Assembly: GCA_947457515.1 (NCBI GenBank) | Contig: CANGWC010000001.1 | Coordinates: 1-34,152, forward strand | DNA length: 34,152 bases | Source: Silvanigrellaceae bacterium | GTDB taxonomy: Bacteria > Bdellovibrionota_B > Oligoflexia > Silvanigrellales > CANGWC01 | Direction: 5' to 3' | Shown here: in pieces, positions 1 through 9,555 of the stretch | Numbering within the stretch: the stretch's first letter is position 1 | Layout: each line of letters begins with the position of its first letter | Program-made: the position numbers and the translations under genes | The notes under the pieces: model-generated | Seen by the model: the letters and a program-made list of their open reading frames with translations, nothing else | The model's database searches: none | What the model was told of the DNA's origin: nothing

Positions 1-423
1 AAAAGAATTACTGTTGAAACTAATAATTCTATTGAATACGTATGGTTAGGTCTAACTGAGATCAGACTTAAAATACTTTCTTTCTTTGGAAAAGGAGTCC
101 AATCTTTGTATTCTATAAATACCGGATAGACCCTGCTCAATGTCGGTAGTATAGCTGAAATTATTGATGATTTTTTAGCCATTAAAGATTCTGAAGCAGA
201 ACTTCCAGATATTGAACGTTTTGATCGTCCAACTCCCTTTGATGAAACTACTTTTTATGAAAAATGATGGAGAGGACGATTTAGAAAAACCGGCATGACA
301 CGCAGTATGGCAGACATACTTATTGGTACCACTGCATCCGCACATGAACTCACGGTGGTTATCAGAAATGTGAGAGATTTTCTAGACTGTGATGTACCAG
401 TTTTTGATCCTTTTGTTGAGTAG
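1..423 (+). pseudogene. VapC/FitB-like PIN-domain toxin remnant, N-terminus outside window, two in-frame stops (TAG 127-129, TGA 265-267)
   Basis: Frame 1 reads KRITVETNNSIEYVWLGLTEIRLKILSFFGKGVQSLYSINTG*TLLNVGSIAEIIDDFLAIKDSEAELPDIERFDRPTPFDETTFYEK*WRGRFRKTGMTRSMADILIGTTASAHELTVVIRNVRDFLDCDVPVFDPFVE*; the (A)D-x-LIG-TA...L-V-x-RNVRDF block is typical of VapC-family PIN domains. Confidence 0.75.
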
Positions 424-465
424 TGATATCCCAGCTAAGGCAGCTAATTTCTAAAGAGCTACAGA

Positions 466-1515
466 GTGACCATGTACGAATTGAGTTCTAAATATCAAGA
501 AATGCTAGAATCCCATGATTTTAAACATTTTAGTCTTTTAGATCTTAAATCAGAATCTTTAATTCCCCATGTAGAATCTCTAAAAACTTGGCTCAGCAAA
601 AACTATCATGGCTCTATGTCTTATATGGAGAAACATCCTAGAGATAAAGCTGAAACCATTTTAGAAAGTGCAAAATCTGCTTTAATTGTTTTGTTTCCTT
701 ATGCTCAAGGCATGAGACGAAATCAAGAATCTTTAAAATCTCCTGTCTTAGAAAAAATAGGAAAATATGCTCATTATCAGGATTATCATTCTCTAATTCG
801 AAAATCTTTACGTAACTTAGGAAGAGATCTTTCCTTAGATTTTCCTGATTTACAATTTAGACCTATTGCAGATTCGGCACCTTTTCTTGAGAGAGCAACG
901 GCTCAATTAGCCGGGCTAGGCTTCTTTGGTAAGAATACTTTATTAATTAAACCCGGAAGAGGATCATTTTTTTTGATTGGAACCCTTTTCCTTTCTATAC
1001 CTGCTTCTTCTTTAGGGACACCTTCTCAACCTCATTCCTGGAGTGGTTGTGGATCGTGCACTCGTTGTTTAGATGCTTGTCCTACAAATGCATTCCCTGA
1101 AGCTTTTACTTTAGATGCTCGTAAATGCCTTTCATATCTCACCATTGAATATAAAGGCATTGTTCCTAATGAATATCTTCCTCATTATAAAGAAACATTC
1201 TTTGGATGTGATATCTGTCAAAATGTTTGTCCTTATAATCAAGTTACATCTTCACATATCTATTCAAAGTTTAATCACTTAAATCTTGATCCGGATCTGA
1301 AAGTAGAAGATATTGCCATGATGAATCAGCAAGATTTTAAAACATGGTTTCACGGATCTCCTCTTTTAAGGGCGACTTATCCCGGGCTTGTGAGAAATGC
1401 TTTGTATCATCTGTATTCTATTCATTCTCCTTTTTTAAGAACTATCTTAGAAAAAAGAATGGAAGATCCTGAACCCCTGATTAAGGAAGTTGTGAACCAA
1501 TTGATGCAAATATGA
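466..1515 (+). CDS. queG: Epoxyqueuosine reductase QueG
   Basis: ADSAPFLERATAQLAGLGFFGKNTLLI, GCGSCTRCLDACPTNAF and CDICQNVCPYN (two 4Fe-4S motifs); GTG start. Confidence 0.92.
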   Translation: MTMYELSSKYQEMLESHDFKHFSLLDLKSESLIPHVESLKTWLSKNYHGSMSYMEKHPRDKAETILESAKSALIVLFPYAQGMRRNQESLKSPVLEKIGKYAHYQDYHSLIRKSLRNLGRDLSLDFPDLQFRPIADSAPFLERATAQLAGLGFFGKNTLLIKPGRGSFFLIGTLFLSIPASSLGTPSQPHSWSGCGSCTRCLDACPTNAFPEAFTLDARKCLSYLTIEYKGIVPNEYLPHYKETFFGCDICQNVCPYNQVTSSHIYSKFNHLNLDPDLKVEDIAMMNQQDFKTWFHGSPLLRATYPGLVRNALYHLYSIHSPFLRTILEKRMEDPEPLIKEVVNQLMQI

Positions 1516-2384
1516 AAAATTTTATCCTACGTATTTTATCCAGTATTGTTTTTTTAGGGCTTGTTGGTTTAGGGCTTTTTCCTAACGAGTATTCTTTAAT
1601 GATTTTTAAAGTTCTATGGACAGGGATCCTCCTTTTAAGTTTAGGAGAGTTCTTTTCTATTCTTATTTCCAAAACCAAACCCGTTCCTTTAGATAAAACT
1701 CAAACTTTAGGAAGTCCTATTTCTCCCACAACGGTTCCTTTATCTAAAAAAGCGATTCTCCCTTCTCTTGTTTCATTTTTAGGTGTCTTTCTATCCACTT
1801 TCACTGTTGCTGAAATCACAGTTATCCTCACAGGATTTCTCAATCGTAGAGATCCTAAAACCTGGATAAAATATGTGGCTTTTGGGGTTTTATCCCAGGC
1901 TTTTATCACGCAACCCCTGACGATTTTATTATATTTAAGAGAAGACCATGTTTTTCATATTTATCTTTGTTTAGCTGTTGGAATCGGAAGTGATACAGGA
2001 GGGTATCTCTTTGGTCATTTAAGTCGAATCATCTCTCGATTCATAAAGTCTTATGAGCCTTATCTCATTGTTCCTTTTATCTCGCCCCATAAAACTCTAG
2101 AAGGCTCTCTAGGAGGTTTCATAGGCTCATTGATTCTCTGTTATGTTCTTTCTCAGGTAACTGGATTCTCTATCCCTTGGATGTATGTTCCTGCCATGAC
2201 CTTAATGTGTCAAATGGGCGATCTTTTAGAAAGTGGATTTAAAAGAAGTCTTCATGTGAAAGATAGTGGATCTTTGATCCCTGGACATGGCGGAATCCTA
2301 GATCGAATTGATGGGTACTTACTTTTATTACCCTTTTACGAAACTTTGGTGCGCAGCTATGTTGAGACGATCTTGCTTAGGTGA
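1512..2384 (+). CDS. cdsA: Phosphatidate cytidylyltransferase
   Basis: Multi-TM protein with C-terminal SGFKRSLHVKDSGSLIPGHGGILDRIDG (CdsA signature); ATGA overlap with queG stop. Confidence 0.92.
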   Translation: MKNFILRILSSIVFLGLVGLGLFPNEYSLMIFKVLWTGILLLSLGEFFSILISKTKPVPLDKTQTLGSPISPTTVPLSKKAILPSLVSFLGVFLSTFTVAEITVILTGFLNRRDPKTWIKYVAFGVLSQAFITQPLTILLYLREDHVFHIYLCLAVGIGSDTGGYLFGHLSRIISRFIKSYEPYLIVPFISPHKTLEGSLGGFIGSLILCYVLSQVTGFSIPWMYVPAMTLMCQMGDLLESGFKRSLHVKDSGSLIPGHGGILDRIDGYLLLLPFYETLVRSYVETILLR

Positions 2385-2834
2385 AGGAAATACAAGAGTT
2401 TTAGAGTCTATTTTTGCATTACCATCCCATTTAGCTAATTCCATAAGACTCATGGCACTGATCACTTTCATTTCAAGCTCCTCTCCAAGACGATTCATTT
2501 CATGTCGTCTCGAATAGGCTGAAAATAGACCTATTACGCCCCCTAAGGTTGCTCCAGCAATGATAAGCCTTGTTAAGAAAAGATACACGATTTGAACTGC
2601 TTCTTTATTAATCCAAGCAAACTGAGTAGCATCATTAGCAGCCCACTGCATTAAAGGATCTTGAATACCTCGGAGTGTTAAATAAACAATAACAGGACCT
2701 AAGATTCCTAAAAGAATACCTTTAGATACACTTCCTATCCATAAAAGGTAAGAACGAGATTGATAAAGTCTTATCCGTTTTGCATGTTCTGGAAAGACAA
2801 GCTTTGCTTTTTCATAAACATTTTGATTCATCAT
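2328..2834 (-). CDS. Hypothetical membrane protein
   Basis: ORF with two hydrophobic segments, 4 nt downstream of the PPTase ORF on the same strand; 3' end overlaps cdsA by 57 nt. Confidence 0.65.
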   Translation of the reverse strand: MMNQNVYEKAKLVFPEHAKRIRLYQSRSYLLWIGSVSKGILLGILGPVIVYLTLRGIQDPLMQWAANDATQFAWINKEAVQIVYLFLTRLIIAGATLGGVIGLFSAYSRRHEMNRLGEELEMKVISAMSLMELAKWDGNAKIDSKTLVFPSPKQDRLNIAAHQSFVKG

Positions 2835-2838
2835 CCTT

Positions 2839-3498
2839 CTAATCTAACATATTCTTAAAAGTAGAGAGGAGCGGAAGACTTTGCCGAGAATAGACGTTGA
2901 CGTTTTTAGGAAGAAGACATGTTAAAAAATAGTCATCGATATTCTTCTCCCTAAAACTGTATTTATATCCCTCTTTCTCAAATTCTTTAGGAATAAAAGG
3001 CATAGGAGGTTTCTTCTCAAAAGCTTTTATGTAAGCTTCTCTTCGACTCCACTGAGTAATATATTCTTTCCCCCAAGGACTTTCTTTTTCAATATCAATT
3101 CCTATAAAAAGATCTTTAGACAGTACATGAGCTGCTATGACAATAGCTGCATAACCCAATCGATGGCTGACACTGAAAGGAAGGAATTGCTTTTGGTCTA
3201 TGAGAAATTTAGGTTTTCCAGAATGGCTGTAATGTATAAGAATATCTTTGATTCTTTGTTTCTCTAAATTTAAAATTTGAGCAATCATTAACCTTAAAAA
3301 AGCTCTGCAATAGAGAAACTCTGACTTCTGATGATAATTTTGAATCTGATAATATCTTTCCGTTTCTTCGTCTGAAAGAAGTTTTAACCATGGAATGTCT
3401 ATTTGAGAAACTTCATAAATTGAGAAATGAATGATTTCAAAGGTGGGTAATGAATAATAAGCATTGCGTCTTTTTTCTGACACATTTTGGTAATCCAT
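2839..3498 (-). CDS. 4'-phosphopantetheinyl transferase superfamily protein (Sfp-like)
   Basis: SVSHRLGYAAIVIA, FIGIDIE and WSRREAYIKAF motifs. Confidence 0.82.
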   Translation of the reverse strand: MDYQNVSEKRRNAYYSLPTFEIIHFSIYEVSQIDIPWLKLLSDEETERYYQIQNYHQKSEFLYCRAFLRLMIAQILNLEKQRIKDILIHYSHSGKPKFLIDQKQFLPFSVSHRLGYAAIVIAAHVLSKDLFIGIDIEKESPWGKEYITQWSRREAYIKAFEKKPPMPFIPKEFEKEGYKYSFREKNIDDYFLTCLLPKNVNVYSRQSLPLLSTFKNMLD

Positions 3499-3530
3499 AC
3501 AAATTAAAGAATCATCTCCGATAAATCATT

Positions 3531-4922
3531 ATGGCTCATCACACACTTCCTCAGCTTGTTGCAAAAGCACTGAGCGCTCTTTTTTTTAGAAATATTTATA
3601 TTTCTGGAAAACCTCATATGGGTAAGTCTACTATTTGGGCCGCAAATCATACAAGCGGTATCGTAGATGCCGTTGTTCTGCATTCTGTATCAGAACAATC
3701 CTTAAGACCTCTTTCAAAGCATACATTATGGGAAAATCCCGTCATGAAAGTCTTTCTCAATTGGGTCAAGGCAATACCTGTTTATAGAGTTCAGGATATC
3801 AAAAAAGATGTCACTGCAAATAAAATAGCTGCTGTAACCTCTCCTGACGAACAATTATCTAGTAATACTAATAATGAAGCATTTCAGCAAGTTGCAGAAG
3901 TTATTCTCTCAGGCGGATGCCCTCTGATTTTTCCAGAGGGTGTGAGTCATGACACCACAAAGATCTATAAACTCAAGACAGGTCTAGCTCGAATGGCGAT
4001 TCAAACTTTATATAAAGCAACAGATCCTGAATTTACACTCTGGATTCAGCCTGTCACCATAGACTATTTTGAAAAAGATGAATTCAGATCTGATCTTGCT
4101 ATTCATTTCTGTGAGCCTATTGCTCTTTCATCTGTAGATTTTACCGTTCATGAAATTACAGAAACACTTCAAAATGCATTAAATGATAATTTAGCGACTT
4201 TCGAAACTTGGGAAGAAAAAAGAAACTGGCAATTTATTTTTGAAATGATCTATGGAAGGAAACACCGAAGTGCTCGAGAGTTTAAGCTAGCTATTTCTCA
4301 TTACAAACCCATCTTAGATAAGACAACAGGCTTCCTTGAAAAAATACAGATTATGAGACATATGCTTTTAGCAATGCGCTTGGAGCCTAGACAACTGATC
4401 TGGGGAGAAATCAATGATAAAAGCGGTCATTTTTTAAGAAAGTTTGTACAAGAATCCTGGTTCTACTTAATTTTTGGACTGATTTCTAGATATACCATTG
4501 CTACAATATGGGTATTTCCTTTTTGGCTTTGTCATAAACTCGCAGAATCCAGCACTAAAGATAGAGATGTTGTTTCTACCTTTAAGATAGGTCATGGACT
4601 GTATATTCTTCCCTTATGGAGCTTCCTATACATTGGAGTGGTTGTAACTATTATAGAGTCTTTTTCTTCTTTTGATCGTCCATTTCTTTTGTGGCTGATC
4701 ATGCATCTTTGGGTAACACCTCTGACTATTTTTGCATTATGGTGCATCGAAAAAACAGATTTCTTCCCTGGATTTTGGCAACTCGCTCAACTGAAGATTC
4801 TCTACCCTAGAAGATATAAAAACGTTATGGACGAGTGGCGTAATTTAAACACTGAACTTGCCATCAGTCTTCATCTTCCTATGGATGAAGTCCCTGAACA
4901 AGATCTCAAAAAATCTGCTTAA
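3531..4922 (+). CDS. PlsC-type acyltransferase (1-acyl-sn-glycerol-3-phosphate acyltransferase-like) with C-terminal TM region
   Basis: NHTSGIVD (H-x4-D) and IFPEGVSHD motifs. Confidence 0.85.
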   Translation: MAHHTLPQLVAKALSALFFRNIYISGKPHMGKSTIWAANHTSGIVDAVVLHSVSEQSLRPLSKHTLWENPVMKVFLNWVKAIPVYRVQDIKKDVTANKIAAVTSPDEQLSSNTNNEAFQQVAEVILSGGCPLIFPEGVSHDTTKIYKLKTGLARMAIQTLYKATDPEFTLWIQPVTIDYFEKDEFRSDLAIHFCEPIALSSVDFTVHEITETLQNALNDNLATFETWEEKRNWQFIFEMIYGRKHRSAREFKLAISHYKPILDKTTGFLEKIQIMRHMLLAMRLEPRQLIWGEINDKSGHFLRKFVQESWFYLIFGLISRYTIATIWVFPFWLCHKLAESSTKDRDVVSTFKIGHGLYILPLWSFLYIGVVVTIIESFSSFDRPFLLWLIMHLWVTPLTIFALWCIEKTDFFPGFWQLAQLKILYPRRYKNVMDEWRNLNTELAISLHLPMDEVPEQDLKKSA

Positions 4923-5641
4923 TTTGTTTTAAGCAACTCTTTTGCTTTGTCTACTAAGGCTGATTGCCCTGGACACACATAATGATCTTTACAATTTGGG
5001 ATTGTTTTTAAGGCCTTTCGGACTCTCATTCGTGCTTGTTTCCAGATATCTTTATTTATCTTTCCTTTTTCTAAAATTTTAACATCATAAATAAAAGACG
5101 AATAAATTTTATTTTTACCGTAATAGAATTCTGAAATCTGATTATAATGATTCAAGACCCTATCTTGAAGTTTATTCATTCTTCTCTGAGCTTCCTGAGC
5201 CAACGCATCTTGCGGATATCTTTCTTTAAAAGCCTCGTACGCTTCAAAAGCAATCAAAGTGATAGATTGATCTCTATGGCTATCTTCAGAAGACTGTTTT
5301 TCCCAACACTCTGCAATACGAAAGATCGCATCTTTAACACGGGGATTTTTAGGACTCAGTTTTATATATTCTTGGTAAGAATCTAACGCTTCTACATATT
5401 TTTGAGATTGGTAATAAGCATCTGCTTGAAGAAACCTAGCTTCTGAAGAATAGGCTACATAAGGATACCTTGTTTTATAAGCATCAATATCATGAATCAG
5501 CTCTTCCCATCGATGATCCTCATAATAGGACTGAATTCTTTTTTGACCTTCTTCAGGAGAAAGATCTTGAATGGCTAATGTTTGACAAGCACATAACGTC
5601 ATACTTAAAAATAGATTTCTATATCGCATGCATCTATGCAT
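4919..5641 (-). CDS. bamD: Outer-membrane assembly lipoprotein BamD/YfiO-like (TPR)
   Basis: N-terminal hydrophobic stretch plus Cys (MTLCAC), TPR-like YYQSQKYVEALDSYQEYIKLSPKNPRVKDAIFRIAECW. Confidence 0.8.
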   Translation of the reverse strand: MHRCMRYRNLFLSMTLCACQTLAIQDLSPEEGQKRIQSYYEDHRWEELIHDIDAYKTRYPYVAYSSEARFLQADAYYQSQKYVEALDSYQEYIKLSPKNPRVKDAIFRIAECWEKQSSEDSHRDQSITLIAFEAYEAFKERYPQDALAQEAQRRMNKLQDRVLNHYNQISEFYYGKNKIYSSFIYDVKILEKGKINKDIWKQARMRVRKALKTIPNCKDHYVCPGQSALVDKAKELLKTN

Positions 5642-5645
5642 AATT

Positions 5646-6050
5646 TTAAGTCAGGAAAAGTACAAGTATTAATACGAGTAAAAGAGAACCAGCAACAATA
5701 AACCAATTCAGAGGAAAGGGGTCAGAAGGCACCGTTACATCGGATACTAAAGGTTTTCCTGTTTCACTTTCTTTTACAGATTCCTCAGTTGATTCCTCGC
5801 TTGTAGCTTCTTTGAGAGATTTTTGATTTGAAGCTTCTTCAGATGTTTTATCTTCACCCTCTTTTTTGAGAGAAGTTTTTTCTTTCTGATCTCCATGTGA
5901 AGAAGATTTCTCACTCTGTCCATCACGAGTTTCCTCTTCCGATGAAGTGACTTGTTTATGAGAAGATTTCTCTTTCCCATAAAGATCCTGAGGGTTTATC
6001 ACTAAAAAACCACTGATCCCTAAGAGTATTCTTTGATAATATGCTGCCAC
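5646..6050 (-). CDS. Hypothetical protein: N-terminal hydrophobic segment, E/K/S-rich low-complexity stalk, C-terminal TM segment
   Basis: GKEKSSHKQVTSSEEETRDGQSEKSS...SEESTEESVKESE... WFIVAGSLLLVLILVLFLT. Confidence 0.6.
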   Translation of the reverse strand: MAAYYQRILLGISGFLVINPQDLYGKEKSSHKQVTSSEEETRDGQSEKSSSHGDQKEKTSLKKEGEDKTSEEASNQKSLKEATSEESTEESVKESETGKPLVSDVTVPSDPFPLNWFIVAGSLLLVLILVLFLT

Positions 6051-6364
6051 AAATTTTTATCCTTATCCGTAAAAAATTCTAGGCCATAAAAGAAAAGATT
6101 TAAAGCACTCCCACCGATTAATAATGAACTTACCTTAGGTAAAGTGAGAGTATAAGTGAAAAAAGGCTCTTGATAATGAATACAAAGATCAATTCTTTGA
6201 ACCAGTGCTGGACGCAGATCTTTAAAAAAAGAAATTAAGCCTTCTTGATCTTCTGTTTTTAAAATACCTAATGAAAGATTTAATCCTTCTTCTGTTACCT
6301 GAGATATATTTCCACAAAAACCATGATAAAAACATCCGCAAACGATCCAGACTTCACATTCCAT
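6020..6364 (-). CDS. Hypothetical protein
   Basis: ORF of 114 aa, 31-nt overlap with next ORF on the same strand. Confidence 0.55.
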   Translation of the reverse strand: MECEVWIVCGCFYHGFCGNISQVTEEGLNLSLGILKTEDQEGLISFFKDLRPALVQRIDLCIHYQEPFFTYTLTLPKVSSLLIGGSALNLFFYGLEFFTDKDKNLWQHIIKEYS

Positions 6365-6594
6365 AACATACTAGGTTATACAATAATCCTAGCATTCACC
6401 AAGAGTTTTTTGGTTGTAATATTTTTAATCTTTATTTTATCTAAAAAATGATCTTCCATACAGAGACTCAACTTTCAAAACATTCAAACTCTAGTTAAGT
6501 ATTTTGATCCCAAATCATACCTAAAAGTTCAGATGTTTAAGTTGATCTCATATTTCAAATATCGTAGGTTGAATCCTTTAACATAAGGAACTCT

Positions 6595-7107
6595 ATGTAT
6601 TCTATAATGATATCAATAGCATTAAGCCTATTTTGCCACACTCTGTATGCAGATAGCTCTTATTCTAATTATGGTCTTGATCTGCTCAGAAAATCTGATA
6701 TTCAAATTGAAAATTATATTCAAAATTTGATTTCAGATAGAAACTTGGAATCTACTTTTATGGACTTTCTAAAGAGGGGTACTTCTTATAAAGAGAGTAT
6801 GATACGCCATGAAAGAATAGAGAGATCTTTACAGATTCTCAATCGTCCAGATATTTATCCATTTAAAAAAGATATGACTATTAGACACTATAGATCTTTT
6901 TGGAATGCTTTTGCATATAAACTTCGCGAATCTGAATTAATCACTCGTTTAGAATATTCTGAGATCAAATCTGTATTTGCAAGACTTGCTGAAGCTAAAG
7001 AACAAACCGAACCTTTAAAATATATCGCTGCGGATCTTGCGCGTATTATATTGATGGAAAACTTATATAAAGCACATAAAAATATTCTTCCAAAAAGAAA
7101 AAGATAA
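6595..7107 (+). CDS. Hypothetical secreted protein
   Basis: N-terminal signal peptide MYSIMISIALSLFCHTLYA; upstream purine-rich RBS (taaggaact). Confidence 0.65.
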   Translation: MYSIMISIALSLFCHTLYADSSYSNYGLDLLRKSDIQIENYIQNLISDRNLESTFMDFLKRGTSYKESMIRHERIERSLQILNRPDIYPFKKDMTIRHYRSFWNAFAYKLRESELITRLEYSEIKSVFARLAEAKEQTEPLKYIAADLARIILMENLYKAHKNILPKRKR

Positions 7108-7223
7108 TTTCATCTCCCAAAACTCTTTCATAATCAATAGATTAAAAAATATTTAGTCTATTTCAAAAATCTCTATTACTTAACGTTTCATCATTCCGAT
7201 ATCATAGAATAACTTGTTCGTTT

Positions 7224-7652
7224 ATGATTCTTGAATTCTTAATACTTTTTCTTCTATTTTCCTGTGGTACCCCCACTGAATCCATTGCGAGAAGTACATC
7301 TTCTGTTCAAACAATCACTACGACGACTTCTACAGTAACCTCCACAGCTACTACGCCTGCAACCTCTTTTGTATGGGATTCTGATTTTCAGCAAGAAACA
7401 GCTCAAGATATCTGTGATAACTCTTCATCAGTGCCTCCTCAAAATCAGTGCTACACTCTTTTTAAATACTGTGGGAGTTGTCATGGATCTTGGGTCACAA
7501 GCATGCCTTCTTTATCTCTGAAAAAAACTACCCTTCTTCAACACCTTCAAGGCACGCTTGATCCTATGCCTAGAGGTCGCTGGCAAGCTTTTTATAATTC
7601 TCCCGAAGGGAAAGATCTGATTAACTGGTTTAAAATAGGCATGCCTAAATAA
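7224..7652 (+). CDS. Lipoprotein with single CxxCH haem-binding motif (cytochrome c-like), copy 1
   Basis: Lipobox LLFSC|G; FKYCGSCHGSWV; LQGTLDPMPRGRWQAFYNSPEGKDLINWFK. Confidence 0.75.
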   Translation: MILEFLILFLLFSCGTPTESIARSTSSVQTITTTTSTVTSTATTPATSFVWDSDFQQETAQDICDNSSSVPPQNQCYTLFKYCGSCHGSWVTSMPSLSLKKTTLLQHLQGTLDPMPRGRWQAFYNSPEGKDLINWFKIGMPK

Positions 7653-7736
7653 CTTTAATATTTCTGATAATTTAGAGAGATTTCTATAATTTATAAGAAT
7701 AAGCATCCAATATCATTAAAAAGGCTTAAACTGTTT

Positions 7737-8375
7737 ATGATTTTAGAATTTATCCTACTATTTCTAAATTTCTCATGCGGAAAAGTCATAAAACTGTACA
7801 CTCCTCATCAAAAAGAGCCTCATCAAAAAATTGAGACCCCTGAATCTTTAAAATCAGAATTCACCTCACTCACTTCAACGGAAACTCCCCCTGCTATGAC
7901 AGAGATACCCTCTGCTCCACCTGTTACCCCCGATACCATTTCGAAAGCCGACCCAATAACCTTTCCTGTGGATAACTCTACAGTCACGCCTGCACCAGCA
8001 GATAACTCGTCGACACCACCAGCACCCATAATAGCTAAAGAAGCAGAAAATCCATCAAGTACTCCGACCTCCGTCATAACTTCTTCACTGGTTTGGGACT
8101 CTGAATTGCAACAAGATGCTGCGGAAGAAGTTTGTAATCGTTCTTCAAATATTCCTCCTCGGAATCACTGTCTCACTCTTTTCAAGTATTGTGGCAATTG
8201 TCATGGATCTTGGGTCACTAGTATGTCTTCTTTATCTTTAAAAAAAGATCCTATTCTTCAGCATCTTCAGGGAACGATTGATCCTATGCCTAAAGATCGT
8301 TGGCAAATTTTTTATGATTCCCCAGAAGGGAAAGCTTTAATCGAATGGTTTAAAGCTGGTATCCCGCTCCAATAG
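7737..8375 (+). CDS. Lipoprotein with single CxxCH haem-binding motif (cytochrome c-like), copy 2 with expanded P/T/S-rich linker
   Basis: Lipobox-like LNFSC|G; FKYCGNCHGSWV; LQGTIDPMPKDRWQIFYDSPEGKALIEWFK; paralogous to preceding gene. Confidence 0.75.
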   Translation: MILEFILLFLNFSCGKVIKLYTPHQKEPHQKIETPESLKSEFTSLTSTETPPAMTEIPSAPPVTPDTISKADPITFPVDNSTVTPAPADNSSTPPAPIIAKEAENPSSTPTSVITSSLVWDSELQQDAAEEVCNRSSNIPPRNHCLTLFKYCGNCHGSWVTSMSSLSLKKDPILQHLQGTIDPMPKDRWQIFYDSPEGKALIEWFKAGIPLQ

Positions 8376-8958
8376 TTAAAGAAACAGTTGTCAAAGATCC
8401 TAAAGCAAATCCACTAATGGCTCCATATCCCAAGAGAAATTCTGTTTTGATCCATCCATGACTATCCCAAGGATAATTAAGTCCTGAACCTATAGAGTAA
8501 CTTAACATTTCCCCTTCTAAAGTTAATCGACTTCCTGGTCTACGATACAGTGGATTGGTGGTATCCATAATCGATCTGAGATCATAGGTTCCCCAATACA
8601 ATGTAGAGATACCGTAAATATGCACAGTAGGTACCCATTGAATTTGAATATTTGATGGATGCTCTAAAGAAACAGGAGCGATTCCATACAAAGAATACTT
8701 TGCTTCTAACTGTGCTCCTTGAGCAAAGATCTGTTGCTGACCAAGGTTAATTTCATAAGCTCCTCCTAATTGAAAACGATGATCAAATGCCTTATGGGCA
8801 TGAATTTTAAGTCCCGCTAAGGAATACACTGTAAGAGTTTTTTTAGAGGGTTCTGGTTTCAAAAGAAAAAATCTAAGGGGTATGTCAGCGGAAACTTCAT
8901 AAGCATAAATTTTAAAAGTTGTTATAAAAGCAACGATGATAAGAGCGAGTCTTATCAT
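8350..8958 (-). CDS. Hypothetical exported protein, possible outer-membrane beta-barrel
   Basis: Signal peptide MIRLALIIVAFITTFKIYA; alternating hydrophobic/aromatic strands; start overlaps upstream ORF stop as ATGA (8955-8958). Confidence 0.6.
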   Translation of the reverse strand: MIRLALIIVAFITTFKIYAYEVSADIPLRFFLLKPEPSKKTLTVYSLAGLKIHAHKAFDHRFQLGGAYEINLGQQQIFAQGAQLEAKYSLYGIAPVSLEHPSNIQIQWVPTVHIYGISTLYWGTYDLRSIMDTTNPLYRRPGSRLTLEGEMLSYSIGSGLNYPWDSHGWIKTEFLLGYGAISGFALGSLTTVSLTIGAGYQL

Positions 8959-9524
8959 TTAGAAATGCTGCGAATCATCTGAGCCGCTTCCTCATTAGAT
9001 GGATCATATTGCAAAGCTTTTCGATAGAAAGTTAATGCGTTTTTTTTATCATTTTTTAAATAGTAAAAGTTTCCCATAAGAGAATGAAAAATACTGACTC
9101 TTTCATATGAGTCTTTCATCTGTTCATAAAGTTTAAGAACTTGAACATCATCTTTTTGAGTGATGAATTTTTGAAGCTTAAAGATCATTTGCATATTTTC
9201 ATTTAAAGCCACAGAAAATTCTGTCTTTAAAGAATTTTTAACCCAATCTCCACTCATCTCTTGAAGAGAAAGGTTAATGCTAATATTTGCATCTCCTATT
9301 TTAGGAATCACAATACCTTTAGAGATATAACCTTCTTTTTGAGTTTCTAAGAGGAGAATTTGATCGCTTTTAGGCATGGTCGTTAAGTTAATGGGAGTTT
9401 TACCTAAAAGGTTTTTTCTTTTCCCAGAGTTGTCTAAAACATAGATAGCAGCACCTGTAGGTTCGGTATCTATTTTGAGACCATGGGCGCATTGTGAAAG
9501 GAAAAAAAGAAAGAGTATCGACAT
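8955..9524 (-). CDS. PEGA-domain/TPR lipoprotein
   Basis: Lipobox FFLSQC|A; IDTEPTGAAIYVLDNSGKRKNLLGKTPINLT (PEGA-like); C-terminal TPR FYYLKNDKKNALTFYRKALQYDPSNEEA. Confidence 0.72.
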   Translation of the reverse strand: MSILFLFFLSQCAHGLKIDTEPTGAAIYVLDNSGKRKNLLGKTPINLTTMPKSDQILLLETQKEGYISKGIVIPKIGDANISINLSLQEMSGDWVKNSLKTEFSVALNENMQMIFKLQKFITQKDDVQVLKLYEQMKDSYERVSIFHSLMGNFYYLKNDKKNALTFYRKALQYDPSNEEAAQMIRSISK

Positions 9525-9555
9525 CGTTTGTTATTTTAAAATACAATATGATCAA

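Noticed and set aside
2308-2517. Small ORFs overlapping larger genes in other frames (e.g. 2308-2517+, 1481-1678-, 7512-7706-, 7823-8077-, 9840-10022-, 12695-12877-, 13355-13648-, 20157-20396-, 24442-24690-)
   Set aside because: Antisense or out-of-frame to well-supported genes, with no domain signal or RBS support.
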